Source of the DNA: Thermodesulfobacteriaceae bacterium | GTDB lineage: Bacteria > Desulfobacterota > Thermodesulfobacteria > Thermodesulfobacteriales > Thermodesulfatatoraceae | Direction: 5' to 3' | Assembly (NCBI GenBank): GCA_015494065.1 | Contig: WGCA01000016.1 | Span: 1 to 64,000, forward strand | Length of the DNA: 64,000 bases | Part shown: positions 7,079 to 15,991 of the stretch, piece after piece | How the letters are laid out: every line of letters starts with the position of its first letter | Numbering within the stretch: the first letter of the stretch is position 1 | Notes under the pieces: generated by a model | What the model was told of the DNA's origin: nothing | What the model saw: only the letters and a program-made list of their open reading frames with translations | The model's database searches: none | Translations under genes and position numbers: made by a program

Positions 7079-9575
7079 GGCCCAAATACCCCAATCGCTC
7101 CAGAAAATAACGCACCACGTCCCCGGTCCCAAACCGGGCCCGCTCAGGGGCCTTCTCCGGCACAAAAAGATAGAGCCGCTCCTTGGCCCGGGTAAAAGCC
7201 ACGTAAAGGAGGTTGAGACTCTCCAGGGCCTGCTCCGCTTTATCTTTTAAGACTTTCTCCCGGATAGGGCCAGGGTAAGGTTGTTGTACGTAGCCGAGCC
7301 GGCCTTCGGCCAGCGTAACCAGCCGGGGCACTTTGGGTTCCCAGTGGAGGAAGGGGAGAAAGACGACGTCAAACTCAAGGCCTTTGGCCCCGTGAATGGT
7401 CAAGATCTTCACCGCCTCAAGTTCTTCCGGCAGCCCGAGGCGTTCTTCGAACCCGCGCTCTTGCCAGCGTTCAAGAAAGGCCGAAAGCCCCACCCCGTCC
7501 TGTTCAAAAGAAAGGACCAGGGATAAAAAGCGGTGCAAAAAGGCCTCCTCTTCAGGGAAACGTTCGTACAAACGAAAGGTCTCAAAAATCTCCCGCACCA
7601 GGTCGTAGGGGGAAAGAAAGCCCACCTTTTCAAGAAGGGGCTTCAGGTATTGGTTATAACCAGCCTGATCAAGATCTTTCAAAAGCTCAATGAGGGGGCC
7701 GGCCCCAAGTCTTTCCCGCCAGAAATGGGGCGGGAGCTTAAAATACCCCTGCGCGATAGGACTTCTCAGGAAGCCCACCAGGGCCACGTCGTGCAGGGGG
7801 TAATCAAGGAAGGTGAGCAGAGAAATCAGGGCCCTGATAAGGGGAGAGTTGGCCAGCCGCAGGGCGTTTTCCGTAATGGCGGGGATTTCCAGCTCAAAGA
7901 GTAATTTGGCCACTTCCTCGGCCTGATCGTTGGTCCTGACCAGGATGGCCACTTCCCCCCGGCCTGCGTATTCCCGAAAGACCGAAGGCAGAAGCTTTCT
8001 CAGAGTCCCCAGGGTGTTTTCTTTAATCTCAAGGGCCGTTTCCCCGGTGAGGGTCACGATCTCCACCTGCCCCCCGGGGCGGTTTTCAGGGACCTTCTGG
8101 GAAACCTTGGCAAAGGTAGCGGCAATGGTCTCAGCAAATTCGGCCACGTAAGGGCAGTTTCTTCCCTCGTTCTTCTGGCCGTAGAGAAAACGCTGGGCAA
8201 TCAGGCGCGCCACCCCTTCGTCAGCCAGGAGGGAGAAAAAGGTATTGTTGAAGGTGACCAGCTTCTCCCTAGCCCGCCAGTTATAGAGCAGGGGCTCTTC
8301 GATGAGGGGCACGGGTAAATCCCTGGCCGCCTCGCTGAAGAGGACCGGGTCACCGCCACGCCAGACATAAATGGCCTGTTTCACGTCGCCAACGTAAGTA
8401 AGTGTCCCTCCGGTGGAGAGGGCCTCTTCCACCAGCGGCCTTAAGGCCTCCCACTGTTGCCGGCTGGTGTCCTGAAACTCATCGATGAGAAAATGCCGAA
8501 ATTTGGCCCCCAACTTGCAGTAAACCAGCGGTACGCCCTCGGCGCGCAGAATCTTTTCTACTATCTCCACCCAGCCACCGCCGTGAATTAACCCTTCCTG
8601 ACGCCGGAGGTGTTCCAATTCGGCCTTCAAAAATTCGTAAAGGCGGGCGTAAGGGACAAGCCTGATAATGGCGCGCGCCAGGAGATATTCTTCAAGGAGC
8701 CGTTTAAAACGGGCGTAAAGGTTTTCCAGCTCCTCGTCTTTGCGGGAGGCCTTAAAAAGCTCCCAGGCAAAGTTCTTCCAGAAAGGGGTGGCGGAAAAAT
8801 TGTCAATAGGGTCTTCAAACTTCACCTGCCAGGAAGGATAACGAAAAACAAACCCCCGCTCTTTGACCGCCTGAAGAAACTGAAAAGCGGCCTGCTTCAC
8901 CTTTTCTTCCAGGGCAGAAAGGGGGAATTCCTCCTGGTTAGCCTCAAGGGGCCTTCCTTTCAGCTCGTACCGGAAGAGATCAAGGAGGGTCTTACGGATC
9001 CCCTTTTCCGGGTTAAACCCCCCTTTGGTCTCTATTTCAAGATATGCCAGAAGGACTTCTCGGAAGACATCACGCAGCGCCAGAGAGCCGTCTCGCAGGG
9101 AAAGGAGTAAACGGTCATAAGCCCGGGTGAGCAGGACGTCTTCTTTGAGTTCTGCTTCCAGATCTGGTCTCAACCCGGCCTCCAAGGCCACCCCTTTTAA
9201 GATGGTAAAGACCAGAGAATCAATGGTGCGGACCTGAAGGTCGTGATAATGTTCAAAAATCAGCTCCAGCCACTGCCTAGCGACCTGCGGAGAAAAGCCC
9301 GTTTGTTCGGCAAATTTCCGGCCGTAAGGGGTCCCTAAAGCGATCTCTTTGAGGGTGCGTACCAGGCGCTCCTTCATCTCACAGGCAGCCTTGTTGGTGA
9401 AGGTAATGGCCACCACGGAGCGCAGGTGCTGGGGCGCAGGGGCAAGGGTGGCCAGAATTTCTAAAAACCTCTGGGTTAAGCGGTAAGTTTTCCCGGCCCC
9501 GGCCGAGGCCTCAATTTTAAAGACAAACGGAGAAGTAGACTCTTTTGGTAGGGAAGATATCCGGTTATAAATCAT
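7068..9575 (-). CDS. UvrD/RecB-family helicase (AddA-like), lacking its own nuclease domain
   Basis: Superfamily-1 DNA helicase, about 835 residues, the motor of an AddAB/RecBCD-like double-strand-break resection complex. Seen: Walker A ASAGAGKT at residues 23-30, motif Ia AITFTNKAACEMKER, Walker B LIDEFQDTSRQQW, motif III GDVKQAIYVWRGGDP, and C-terminal ILTIHGAKGLEFDVVFLP and LLYVAFTRAKERLYLF. AddA normally continues into a nuclease domain; here the frame stops at 7068 and the nuclease continues in another frame (6527-7078). The likely partner is the AddB-like protein at 55871-58699. The start is either ATG 9575 or TTG 9587; neither has a strong ribosome site. Divergent from the transporter at 9624. 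Confidence 0.9.
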   Translation of the reverse strand: MIYNRISSLPKESTSPFVFKIEASAGAGKTYRLTQRFLEILATLAPAPQHLRSVVAITFTNKAACEMKERLVRTLKEIALGTPYGRKFAEQTGFSPQVARQWLELIFEHYHDLQVRTIDSLVFTILKGVALEAGLRPDLEAELKEDVLLTRAYDRLLLSLRDGSLALRDVFREVLLAYLEIETKGGFNPEKGIRKTLLDLFRYELKGRPLEANQEEFPLSALEEKVKQAAFQFLQAVKERGFVFRYPSWQVKFEDPIDNFSATPFWKNFAWELFKASRKDEELENLYARFKRLLEEYLLARAIIRLVPYARLYEFLKAELEHLRRQEGLIHGGGWVEIVEKILRAEGVPLVYCKLGAKFRHFLIDEFQDTSRQQWEALRPLVEEALSTGGTLTYVGDVKQAIYVWRGGDPVLFSEAARDLPVPLIEEPLLYNWRAREKLVTFNNTFFSLLADEGVARLIAQRFLYGQKNEGRNCPYVAEFAETIAATFAKVSQKVPENRPGGQVEIVTLTGETALEIKENTLGTLRKLLPSVFREYAGRGEVAILVRTNDQAEEVAKLLFELEIPAITENALRLANSPLIRALISLLTFLDYPLHDVALVGFLRSPIAQGYFKLPPHFWRERLGAGPLIELLKDLDQAGYNQYLKPLLEKVGFLSPYDLVREIFETFRLYERFPEEEAFLHRFLSLVLSFEQDGVGLSAFLERWQERGFEERLGLPEELEAVKILTIHGAKGLEFDVVFLPFLHWEPKVPRLVTLAEGRLGYVQQPYPGPIREKVLKDKAEQALESLNLLYVAFTRAKERLYLFVPEKAPERARFGTGDVVRYFLERLGYLGRAS

Positions 9576-9623
9576 GCACGTCTTCAAATTTTAACCCTTT
9601 TTACTTTGAAGCGGGAGGAAAAA

Positions 9624-11459
9624 ATGGAACACGTTGCCTTGTCTCCGGCTATGATAAAAGTTTTCTTACTCCTCTTTTTGGCGGTCACCCTCTTTGTTCT
9701 CGACTGGGTAAGGGTGGACATAGTAGGTCTTTTGATTATGGTGCTCCTGCCCCTGAGCGGGGTCATCAGCGCTGAAGAAGCCATTTCCGGCTTCAGTTCC
9801 AACGCGGTGGTCTCCATCATCGCCGTCATGATCATAGGGGCCGGGCTTAATCGAACCGGGGTAATGGACCTCCTGGCCCGCAAAATAATAAGAATCGCCG
9901 GAAAAAGCGAAACACGCATCATGGTAGTGGTTTCTGGTACTGTCTCACTGATATCGAGTTTTATGCAAAACATAGGGGCTGCGGCCCTCTTTCTCCCGGC
10001 GGTCTCTAAGATTTGTAAAACGCTCAACCTTTCACCTTCACGCATCCTTATGCCCATGGGATTCTGCGCCATTATAGGGGGGTGTTTGACCCTGGTGGGT
10101 TCAAGCCCGCTTATAATGCTCAATGACCTGATGAAGGCCTGGTGGACTCATAACGCCGCTGCCCTAAACGGCGCCCCTTTTGAACCCCTGGGCCTTTTCA
10201 GCGTAACCCCGATAGGAGTAGCCCTGCTTTTGAGCGCGCTAACGTATTTCATTTTAATAGGTCGCTTTCTTTTGCCGGCCACCGCGAAGAAAGAACCCGA
10301 AGCCTGCCCCAAATTAAAACTGGTAGACATCTACACCCCGATCCTAGACTATGCCTTACTCCGGGTGCCCGCCCATTTTGGTTCCCAAAGCCTAGAAAAA
10401 CTCGCCATCGGTCAGCGTTTCCACGCTACCGTAATCGGCATCTTTAAAAAGAACCAGCCACCCATATTCGCCCCGGACAGACATACCTTCATAGAGGCCG
10501 GTGATCTGGTAGCGGTAATTTCTAGCAAAGAAAATCTAAAACGTCTGGCCATGGAACTGAAATGGAGGATGGAAGAATATCACCACGAATTTACCAAAAG
10601 GTCCCTGGTACCAGAATACGGGCTGGTCCAGGGAATAGTACCCCCTGGCTCCTCGCTGATAGGCAACACCCTGGAAGAACTGGATTTCAGGGACCGGTAC
10701 CACGCCAACGTCTTGGCCCTTTACCGGGGAGACCAAGTGATATGCGAAAACATAGGCAAACAGCCTTTACGGGCAGGGGACGCCCTCCTTATTTGGGGGC
10801 CGTGGGAGAAACTCAAGAAGCTACACAAAAACCTCGACCTGGTCTTTACGGAAGTTTTAAAAGGGGAGGAAGAAAAACCCAAAAAGGTCATCCCTGCTCT
10901 TATCTGTCTAGTGGGGGCCCTGATTTTGGCCATGGTATTTCAGGTAAAACTTTCGGTCGCCCTCCTCACCGGTGCCTTGGGCATGATCCTTTTGAAGGTA
11001 ATCTCCATTGATGACGCTTACCGGGCCGTAGATTGGATGACCATCTTTTTATTGGCCGGCCTCATCCCTTTAGGGAGGGCCTTTGAGAAGACCGGGGCGG
11101 CTCACTTCATCGCTTCCCAAATCATAAATTTGGCAGGAGATTTTTCCGCCATTACCCTCCTCCTCACCATAGGTGTCCTGACCTCCTTCTTCTCTCTGGT
11201 GGCCTCAAACGTAGGAGCCACCGTACTGATGGTCCCCCTTTCCATGAATCTGGCCCTGGAAACCGAATTCAATCCGCTCTTGGCCGGGCTTACGGTGGCC
11301 GTGGCTGCCTCTAACACCTTCATTCTTCCCACCCACCAGGTAAACGCCCTGATTATGCGCCCCGGAGGTTACAGGACCAAAGATTACCTCAGGGTGGGAG
11401 CCGGCATGAGCCTGATATATCTCTGTGTCATGTGTGCGGTTATTTATTTCTTCTATTAG
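9624..11459 (+). CDS. SLC13-family permease with two TrkA-C (RCK) domains
   Basis: Inner-membrane ion transporter, 611 residues, of the SLC13/ArsB-NhaD type (anions such as sulfate or dicarboxylates, driven by sodium or protons). Seen: membrane segments at about residues 8-200, then a soluble part at about 220-410 with two TrkA-C-like modules (ALLRVPAHFGSQSLEKLAIG and PPGSSLIGNTLEELDFRDRY), then a second membrane half with TVAVAASNTFILPTHQVNAL near the end. This layout is common in bacterial SLC13 proteins annotated as putative sulfate transporters. The substrate is not decided by sequence. The ATG at 9624 has GGGAGG 5 nt upstream and is preferred over TTG 9606. Its end overlaps the convergent DUF4139 gene by 4 nt. 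Confidence 0.88.
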   Translation: MEHVALSPAMIKVFLLLFLAVTLFVLDWVRVDIVGLLIMVLLPLSGVISAEEAISGFSSNAVVSIIAVMIIGAGLNRTGVMDLLARKIIRIAGKSETRIMVVVSGTVSLISSFMQNIGAAALFLPAVSKICKTLNLSPSRILMPMGFCAIIGGCLTLVGSSPLIMLNDLMKAWWTHNAAALNGAPFEPLGLFSVTPIGVALLLSALTYFILIGRFLLPATAKKEPEACPKLKLVDIYTPILDYALLRVPAHFGSQSLEKLAIGQRFHATVIGIFKKNQPPIFAPDRHTFIEAGDLVAVISSKENLKRLAMELKWRMEEYHHEFTKRSLVPEYGLVQGIVPPGSSLIGNTLEELDFRDRYHANVLALYRGDQVICENIGKQPLRAGDALLIWGPWEKLKKLHKNLDLVFTEVLKGEEEKPKKVIPALICLVGALILAMVFQVKLSVALLTGALGMILLKVISIDDAYRAVDWMTIFLLAGLIPLGRAFEKTGAAHFIASQIINLAGDFSAITLLLTIGVLTSFFSLVASNVGATVLMVPLSMNLALETEFNPLLAGLTVAVAASNTFILPTHQVNALIMRPGGYRTKDYLRVGAGMSLIYLCVMCAVIYFFY

Positions 11460-12892
11460 TCCTTTTGGCTGGGGCGTTTGATTTTGATGGAAAGGACCAG
11501 GATCTTTTTCTCCTCAGGCGCCAGGGAAAAGGCCCAGCTTACCTCCCCGTCGGGTTTACGCTTGTCCCAGGGGGGATCTGCCTCGGCCTCGATCTTTATT
11601 TCTTTGTGGTGAGAAACAGGAATCCGGTCTCTCACTTCCACAAAGACCCTGCGAGGATAATGGTTTATGATGGTGGTACGGGTTACCTTTTCCTGGACCT
11701 CTTTGCCCCAGAAGGAGTCACCGGTGATGTCCTTTAAGACCTCCTGTTTGACCTCAATGAGGTCCGCTACGCCAAAATATATGTGGGCCTTCTGGCCTGG
11801 GGAAAAGGGGCCAAGCCAGGTCCGCCCCATAAAAGAACCATCCAGATACAGCTGGGCCAAAAGGCGGGGCAGACTACGGTCAGGGGTGAAATCTGCGCGG
11901 AAATAGGCCGCACAAACCGCGTAAAGCGGAACTTCAAGGATCACCCTGTCAACCGTCAGGGTTTCTACCGGCAGGGGAATGACGTTTCGGCCAGGCACCA
12001 GGCGCACCCCTTTTATACTCAACCTTTCCCAGTATGCGCTCCCGGCTATTTCCCTTTCGATCCGCGGGGGCTTAAGTTTTTTGAGCGCCGAGGCGGCCTT
12101 GCCTAGAAGGACCCGCGGAGGAGGCACGAGGCCCTCGGATATGACCCAGGGATTGAAAGGTGGCGGGGCCACGGCACCCACGGCCCGGCTGCGGGGATAA
12201 AAACGCAGCTCCAAGGGCCCCAGGACCCGCCCGCTCTTTTGGGTGAGCAAAAATTGCGGGGCAATTTTTAAGCTTTTTTGGGAGGTCTCAAGGGAGAAGG
12301 TATAGTGATCCTTAAAAGTCAACCATCTGGAGGCCGGGTACCTTACCCAAAGCCGCCCACCTTCTGTCGCCCAGACAAGAAGGGCGCTAACTTTTTCACC
12401 ACTTACCTTGGCTGAGAGCTTGGCTATCTCTTCCTTGAGGGCGGCACGCTCCTTTTGAACCTTTTCCCGCTCCGCATTTAACCTTTCCCTCAAGTCCAGG
12501 TATTTCTCAAATTCCGCCGCCGGAAGGGCTTCCTGGCTATGCTTGATACCCTCCTCCAGGAGGGTCAACTCAGCCAGAAGCTCTTTTTCCCGGTCGGCAA
12601 GTTCCTTCTCCCGCTCCTTAAGCTCTTTCAGTTTGTTGAATAGCTCTCCTTCTGGTTCTACTTCCGTCAAACTGATATTAACTAGTTTGGGCGCCCCTTC
12701 CCGGCTGAGAAACTCTACCTCTTCCAGGGAAATTCTGGCAAGCAAGGGCAGGGCGTTTTCCCCTTCCTTGACCTCGAATTCCTCAACGATAAAGACACCG
12801 TTGCGGTAAACCTCTATCACCCTGGGGAGGGCGCAAATTTTTCCAGCCAGCAAGAGGACCAAAAAGCAAGAAAACAGGATCCGCACCAACAT
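11456..12892 (-). CDS. DUF4139 domain protein, exported
   Basis: Predicted periplasmic or surface protein of 478 residues with unknown function. A signal peptide spans about residues 1-21. It is followed by a small beta-rich region (VIEVYRNGVFIVEEF), then a charged coiled coil at about residues 85-160 (KELKEREKELADREKELLAE), and a C-terminal part of DUF4139 type with IINHYPRRVFVEVRDRIPVS and VSWAFSLAPEEKK. The order (N-terminal strand domain, coiled coil, DUF4139) matches mucoidy-inhibitor MuiA-like proteins, though this one is shorter. It probably forms a two-gene unit with the radical SAM gene upstream, whose stop lies 5 nt away. Convergent 4-nt overlap with the SLC13 gene. Confidence 0.8.
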   Translation of the reverse strand: MLVRILFSCFLVLLLAGKICALPRVIEVYRNGVFIVEEFEVKEGENALPLLARISLEEVEFLSREGAPKLVNISLTEVEPEGELFNKLKELKEREKELADREKELLAELTLLEEGIKHSQEALPAAEFEKYLDLRERLNAEREKVQKERAALKEEIAKLSAKVSGEKVSALLVWATEGGRLWVRYPASRWLTFKDHYTFSLETSQKSLKIAPQFLLTQKSGRVLGPLELRFYPRSRAVGAVAPPPFNPWVISEGLVPPPRVLLGKAASALKKLKPPRIEREIAGSAYWERLSIKGVRLVPGRNVIPLPVETLTVDRVILEVPLYAVCAAYFRADFTPDRSLPRLLAQLYLDGSFMGRTWLGPFSPGQKAHIYFGVADLIEVKQEVLKDITGDSFWGKEVQEKVTRTTIINHYPRRVFVEVRDRIPVSHHKEIKIEAEADPPWDKRKPDGEVSWAFSLAPEEKKILVLSIKIKRPSQKD

Positions 12893-12897
12893 CAGCT

Positions 12898-14055
12898 TTA
12901 AAATACAACGTAGGGGAGGGCCTTGGCCAGCAATTTTTGGTTGGGAAAAAATTTTTTTAAATCCCTTATCTTGGTCTCCCGGCGGACCGCCAGGATGCGC
13001 TTGGCCACGGTGGGGCCGATGCCAGGCACCCTCAAAAGCTCCCAGTAAGAGGCCTTGTGGAGATCGACTGGAAAAAATTCCGGATGAGCCCTGGCCCAGA
13101 GCTCTTTGGGGTCCGTATCAATGGAGAGAAAACCCTTTTCCAGTGGGATTTCCGCGGCCCGGAAACCGTATTTACGCAGGAGAAAGTCAACTTGGTAGAG
13201 CCGGTGCTCCCGGGTGCGCAGGTCACCCCGCCGGGCCTCCTTTTCTCCGGGAAGATCCCTGCGTCCGAAACCCGGCTGATAGGCGGAAAAATAAACCCGG
13301 TTAAGCCTGAACTTCCGGTAAAGTAACTCAGTAGTCCTGATAATGGCGGCGTCGTCTTCCCCGGAAGCCCCCACGATAAACTGGGTCGTCTGGGAGAGGG
13401 GACGTCCCAAACGCTCCTTAAAGCGGGCGATTTCTGCCAAACCCTCAAGGAGGTGCCTGCGAAAATCCTTTTTCCGGGAGAGGCGGGAGAGATAGTTCTC
13501 CCCCGGGGCTTCTATGTTCAGGGAAAGGGCGCTGGCGTAACGGGCCGCCGTGGCTATCGCTTCCCGGCTGGCCCCTGGGATCACCTTTAAGTGGATATAA
13601 CCGCCAAACCCCTCTTTTTCCCGCAGAATCTGGGCGCAGGCGATCAAACGCTCCATGGTGACGTCCGGGGAGGCGAAGACGCCGGTACTTAAAAAGAGCC
13701 CCTGAACGAGCCCGCGGCGGTAAAGTCCCATGAAGACCTGCACCAGCTCCTCCGGGGTCATACTGGCCCGGGGAGGGTCGGTGTCCACACGTAGAGGACA
13801 ATAGGCACAATCGTTAAAACATACGCTTGAAAGGAGGGTACGCAAAAGGGTCATCCGGCGGCCGTTAGGGAGCGTAACCGGGTAGAGCCAGCGTCCCAAA
13901 GGCCCCCGCCTCCGCCCTCGGCCTAGAGGGTCTTTGGCGCACGAGCCCGCCAGATCAAAACGGGAACCCTCGGTCAGGAGTTTGAGACGCTGGGAAAGGT
14001 CTGGTCTCAGGACCAGACCAGGCGACTGGCCAAACAAAGAGGCCTGCCGGTACAT
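12898..14055 (-). CDS. Radical SAM protein, putative DNA modification/repair type
   Basis: Radical S-adenosylmethionine enzyme of 385 residues. Seen: the cluster motif CFNDCAYC (C-x3-C-x2-C) near residue 85, a downstream glycine-rich LSTG segment, and a C-terminal helix-hairpin-helix LLRVPGIGPTVAKRILAVRR at about residues 340-360 that suggests DNA binding. It resembles the COG4277 family, annotated in databases as a putative DNA modification/repair radical SAM protein. In many genomes that family sits next to a uracil-DNA-glycosylase-like partner; no such partner is seen here. The reaction is unknown. Lies just upstream of, and in line with, the DUF4139 gene. Confidence 0.85.
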   Translation of the reverse strand: MYRQASLFGQSPGLVLRPDLSQRLKLLTEGSRFDLAGSCAKDPLGRGRRRGPLGRWLYPVTLPNGRRMTLLRTLLSSVCFNDCAYCPLRVDTDPPRASMTPEELVQVFMGLYRRGLVQGLFLSTGVFASPDVTMERLIACAQILREKEGFGGYIHLKVIPGASREAIATAARYASALSLNIEAPGENYLSRLSRKKDFRRHLLEGLAEIARFKERLGRPLSQTTQFIVGASGEDDAAIIRTTELLYRKFRLNRVYFSAYQPGFGRRDLPGEKEARRGDLRTREHRLYQVDFLLRKYGFRAAEIPLEKGFLSIDTDPKELWARAHPEFFPVDLHKASYWELLRVPGIGPTVAKRILAVRRETKIRDLKKFFPNQKLLAKALPYVVF

Positions 14056-14090
14056 AATTTTAGCATGGCAGGCCCCCTTAAAATGTCAAG

Positions 14091-15194
14091 CTAGGCCACC
14101 GGATAAGCCTCTGGCGGCCGTTCTTCAAGAAGTCGGACGTTGGTGGCCCCTTCGTCAAGCTGGACGATTTTGGTCCGGGTAACTACCCTTTCGGGCAGGG
14201 TTATGGTCTTGCCCCGCCGTCTTATCACCGTGGGGGCAATTCTGGTCTTATAGGTAATCTTGACCCCGAAAACCTTCCGGCCAAAACGGGTGGTATATTC
14301 CCCGGGCCCTTCCATTTGGATGTCAAAGGCGTCCCCAGGAAAATAGACCCGTTTGACCCGCAGACGGGGATAGACCCGACCCCCCTTGTATTCGTGGGGA
14401 CTTTCGTAAACAAGCCACAGTACCTTGCCGCTACGATAACGGGCTTCGGTGGGCACGTACTTTTGTGCCTTTTCCTCCTCTTCCAGTAAGCGCTGGAGGT
14501 ATTCCTCGATGGTCTCTTCTTGCACCAGTTCGTCTTCGTTCCACACCTCGTAGGCCACATCCCAGCGGTTAACCGCCGCGATAATGTTGGCCAGGGTTAC
14601 CGAACGTTCGTTCTCCTGGTGGGCGATCTCTCGCAATTTCGGGGTGTTTTCTCCGAGACGCCGCTCAAGCTCGCGGGAATAGGTCAGGGTGACCAGAAAA
14701 TCCGCGTATTTTTTGAGTTCGGTAAGTTCTTCGGGTTCGTCTACAAAGAGCATGGCCTTGCGCAGGCGGCAGAATTCGCGCCTCAAGACGTCTAATTCTT
14801 TCTGGATTTCCTCTATGATCTCGAGGGGTTTGGCCTCCTCAATCTCTTTAATGAGGGCGTCGTCCAATTCGTCGAGCTTTTTCTCTATTTCTTCGGCGGT
14901 GTCTGCACGCCACGGGTTATAATGTTTATCCCAGCCTTTGAAACGGGCCACGTAATTTGCCAGTCTAACCGTGGCCACGTTTTCCTCTCTGGCAGCCTCA
15001 CGAAGTTCCTCCACCCTGGGCCCAAACTTTTTTTGCCAGAAGGGACTGTAAGTCAAGGTACAGAGGTAATCAGAGCGTTTTTTGAGGTCCGTGAGTTCTT
15101 CCGGCCTTTCCACCGCCAACATTTCGTCCCGGATAAGACAGTTGATCCGCCTGACGTCCTCCACACTGTTCACCGGCCCGTAAATCCAAGCCAT
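14091..15194 (-). CDS. Unknown protein with an internal tandem duplication
   Basis: Protein of 367 residues that I do not recognise. Two homologous helical repeats are visible: about residues 15-95 and 139-219. Shared blocks are RPEELTDLKKRSDYLCTLTY versus EPEELTELKKYADFLVTLTY, then LREAAREENVATVRLANYVA versus LREIAHQENERSVTLANIIA. The repeats are joined by a Glu/Lys-rich linker (about 97-138). The C-terminal third (about 255-350) is beta-rich with many basic residues. There is no signal peptide or membrane segment. The start at 15194 is chosen for the strong AGGAGG directly upstream; the longer frame to 15272 has no support. It lies upstream of the radical SAM gene on the same strand, 35 nt apart. 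The high charge is typical of a thermophile cytosolic protein. Confidence 0.8.
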   Translation of the reverse strand: MAWIYGPVNSVEDVRRINCLIRDEMLAVERPEELTDLKKRSDYLCTLTYSPFWQKKFGPRVEELREAAREENVATVRLANYVARFKGWDKHYNPWRADTAEEIEKKLDELDDALIKEIEEAKPLEIIEEIQKELDVLRREFCRLRKAMLFVDEPEELTELKKYADFLVTLTYSRELERRLGENTPKLREIAHQENERSVTLANIIAAVNRWDVAYEVWNEDELVQEETIEEYLQRLLEEEEKAQKYVPTEARYRSGKVLWLVYESPHEYKGGRVYPRLRVKRVYFPGDAFDIQMEGPGEYTTRFGRKVFGVKITYKTRIAPTVIRRRGKTITLPERVVTRTKIVQLDEGATNVRLLEERPPEAYPVA

Positions 15195-15265
15195 CCTCCC
15201 ACCTCCTTTTGAAGAGATTAGCTCTATCTGGAAAAATAGGTATAAATTTCGGTTTGGCCAGGAAA

Positions 15266-15991
15266 ATGACAAAAATCAGGTTAAATAAATTGTTGGCCCG
15301 GGCGGGGGTTTCTTCTAGGCGGAAGGCTGACGAGTTAATAAAAGAAGGGAAGGTCAAGGTCAACGGCCAGGTGGTAACCGAAGTAGGGCTAAAGGTAGAC
15401 CCGCAGCGGCAAAAAATAGAAGTTGACGGAAGGCCGGTTTCTTTAGAACCCCTCGTTTATTACGTTTTCTACAAACCCCGGGGCTATCTTACCAGCCTTT
15501 ATGACCCACACGGCCGCCCTACCATCGCCCGGTTTTTAAAGGGATTGCCGGTACGGGTCTTCCCCGTAGGCCGGCTGGATGCGGACACCGAAGGTCTGCT
15601 TCTCCTCACCAACGACGGTGAACTGGCACACCACCTTTTGCACCCTCGCTACGGGATCAAACGTACATACCAGGCCACCGTCAAAGGGCATCCCCGCCCC
15701 GAAGACCTGGAACGCCTATTAAAAGAAGGGGTAGTGGTAGAGGGCCGCAGGGTTTTTCCCAAAAGTATCAAACTCCTCAAGAAAGGGCCCCGTTCCACCA
15801 CCTTCAAAGTGGTCGTGGGAGAAGGGCGTAAGAGAGAGGTGCGTAAACTCTTTGCGGCCATAGGCCATCCGGTAATAGCCCTTAAACGGGTGGCCTTTGG
15901 CCCCCTGACCTTGAAAGGACTCAAGCCAGGAGAGATGAGACCTTTGAGCCTAAGGGAGCTCAAACAACTAAAAGAAGCGGTCAAGCTTTGA
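15266..15991 (+). CDS. rRNA pseudouridine synthase, RluB/RsuA family
   Basis: Enzyme of 241 residues that converts a uridine in rRNA to pseudouridine. Seen: an N-terminal S4 RNA-binding domain (about residues 3-60: RLNKLLARAGVSSRRKADEL), then the catalytic domain with the active-site motif GRLDADTEGLLLLTNDGELA (about residue 110). The family is RluB/RluE/RsuA; the target uridine cannot be fixed from sequence, but RluB is the common single copy. The start chosen is ATG 15266 because the S4 domain begins there; its ribosome site (AGGA) is close and weak, and the open frame reaches up to 15209. It overlaps the convergent PHP gene by 11 nt. Confidence 0.93.
   Translation: MTKIRLNKLLARAGVSSRRKADELIKEGKVKVNGQVVTEVGLKVDPQRQKIEVDGRPVSLEPLVYYVFYKPRGYLTSLYDPHGRPTIARFLKGLPVRVFPVGRLDADTEGLLLLTNDGELAHHLLHPRYGIKRTYQATVKGHPRPEDLERLLKEGVVVEGRRVFPKSIKLLKKGPRSTTFKVVVGEGRKREVRKLFAAIGHPVIALKRVAFGPLTLKGLKPGEMRPLSLRELKQLKEAVKL

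Noticed and set aside
8610-9110. 166-codon plus-strand frame inside the AddA-like gene
   Set aside because: Shadow frame with no motif and no ribosome site.
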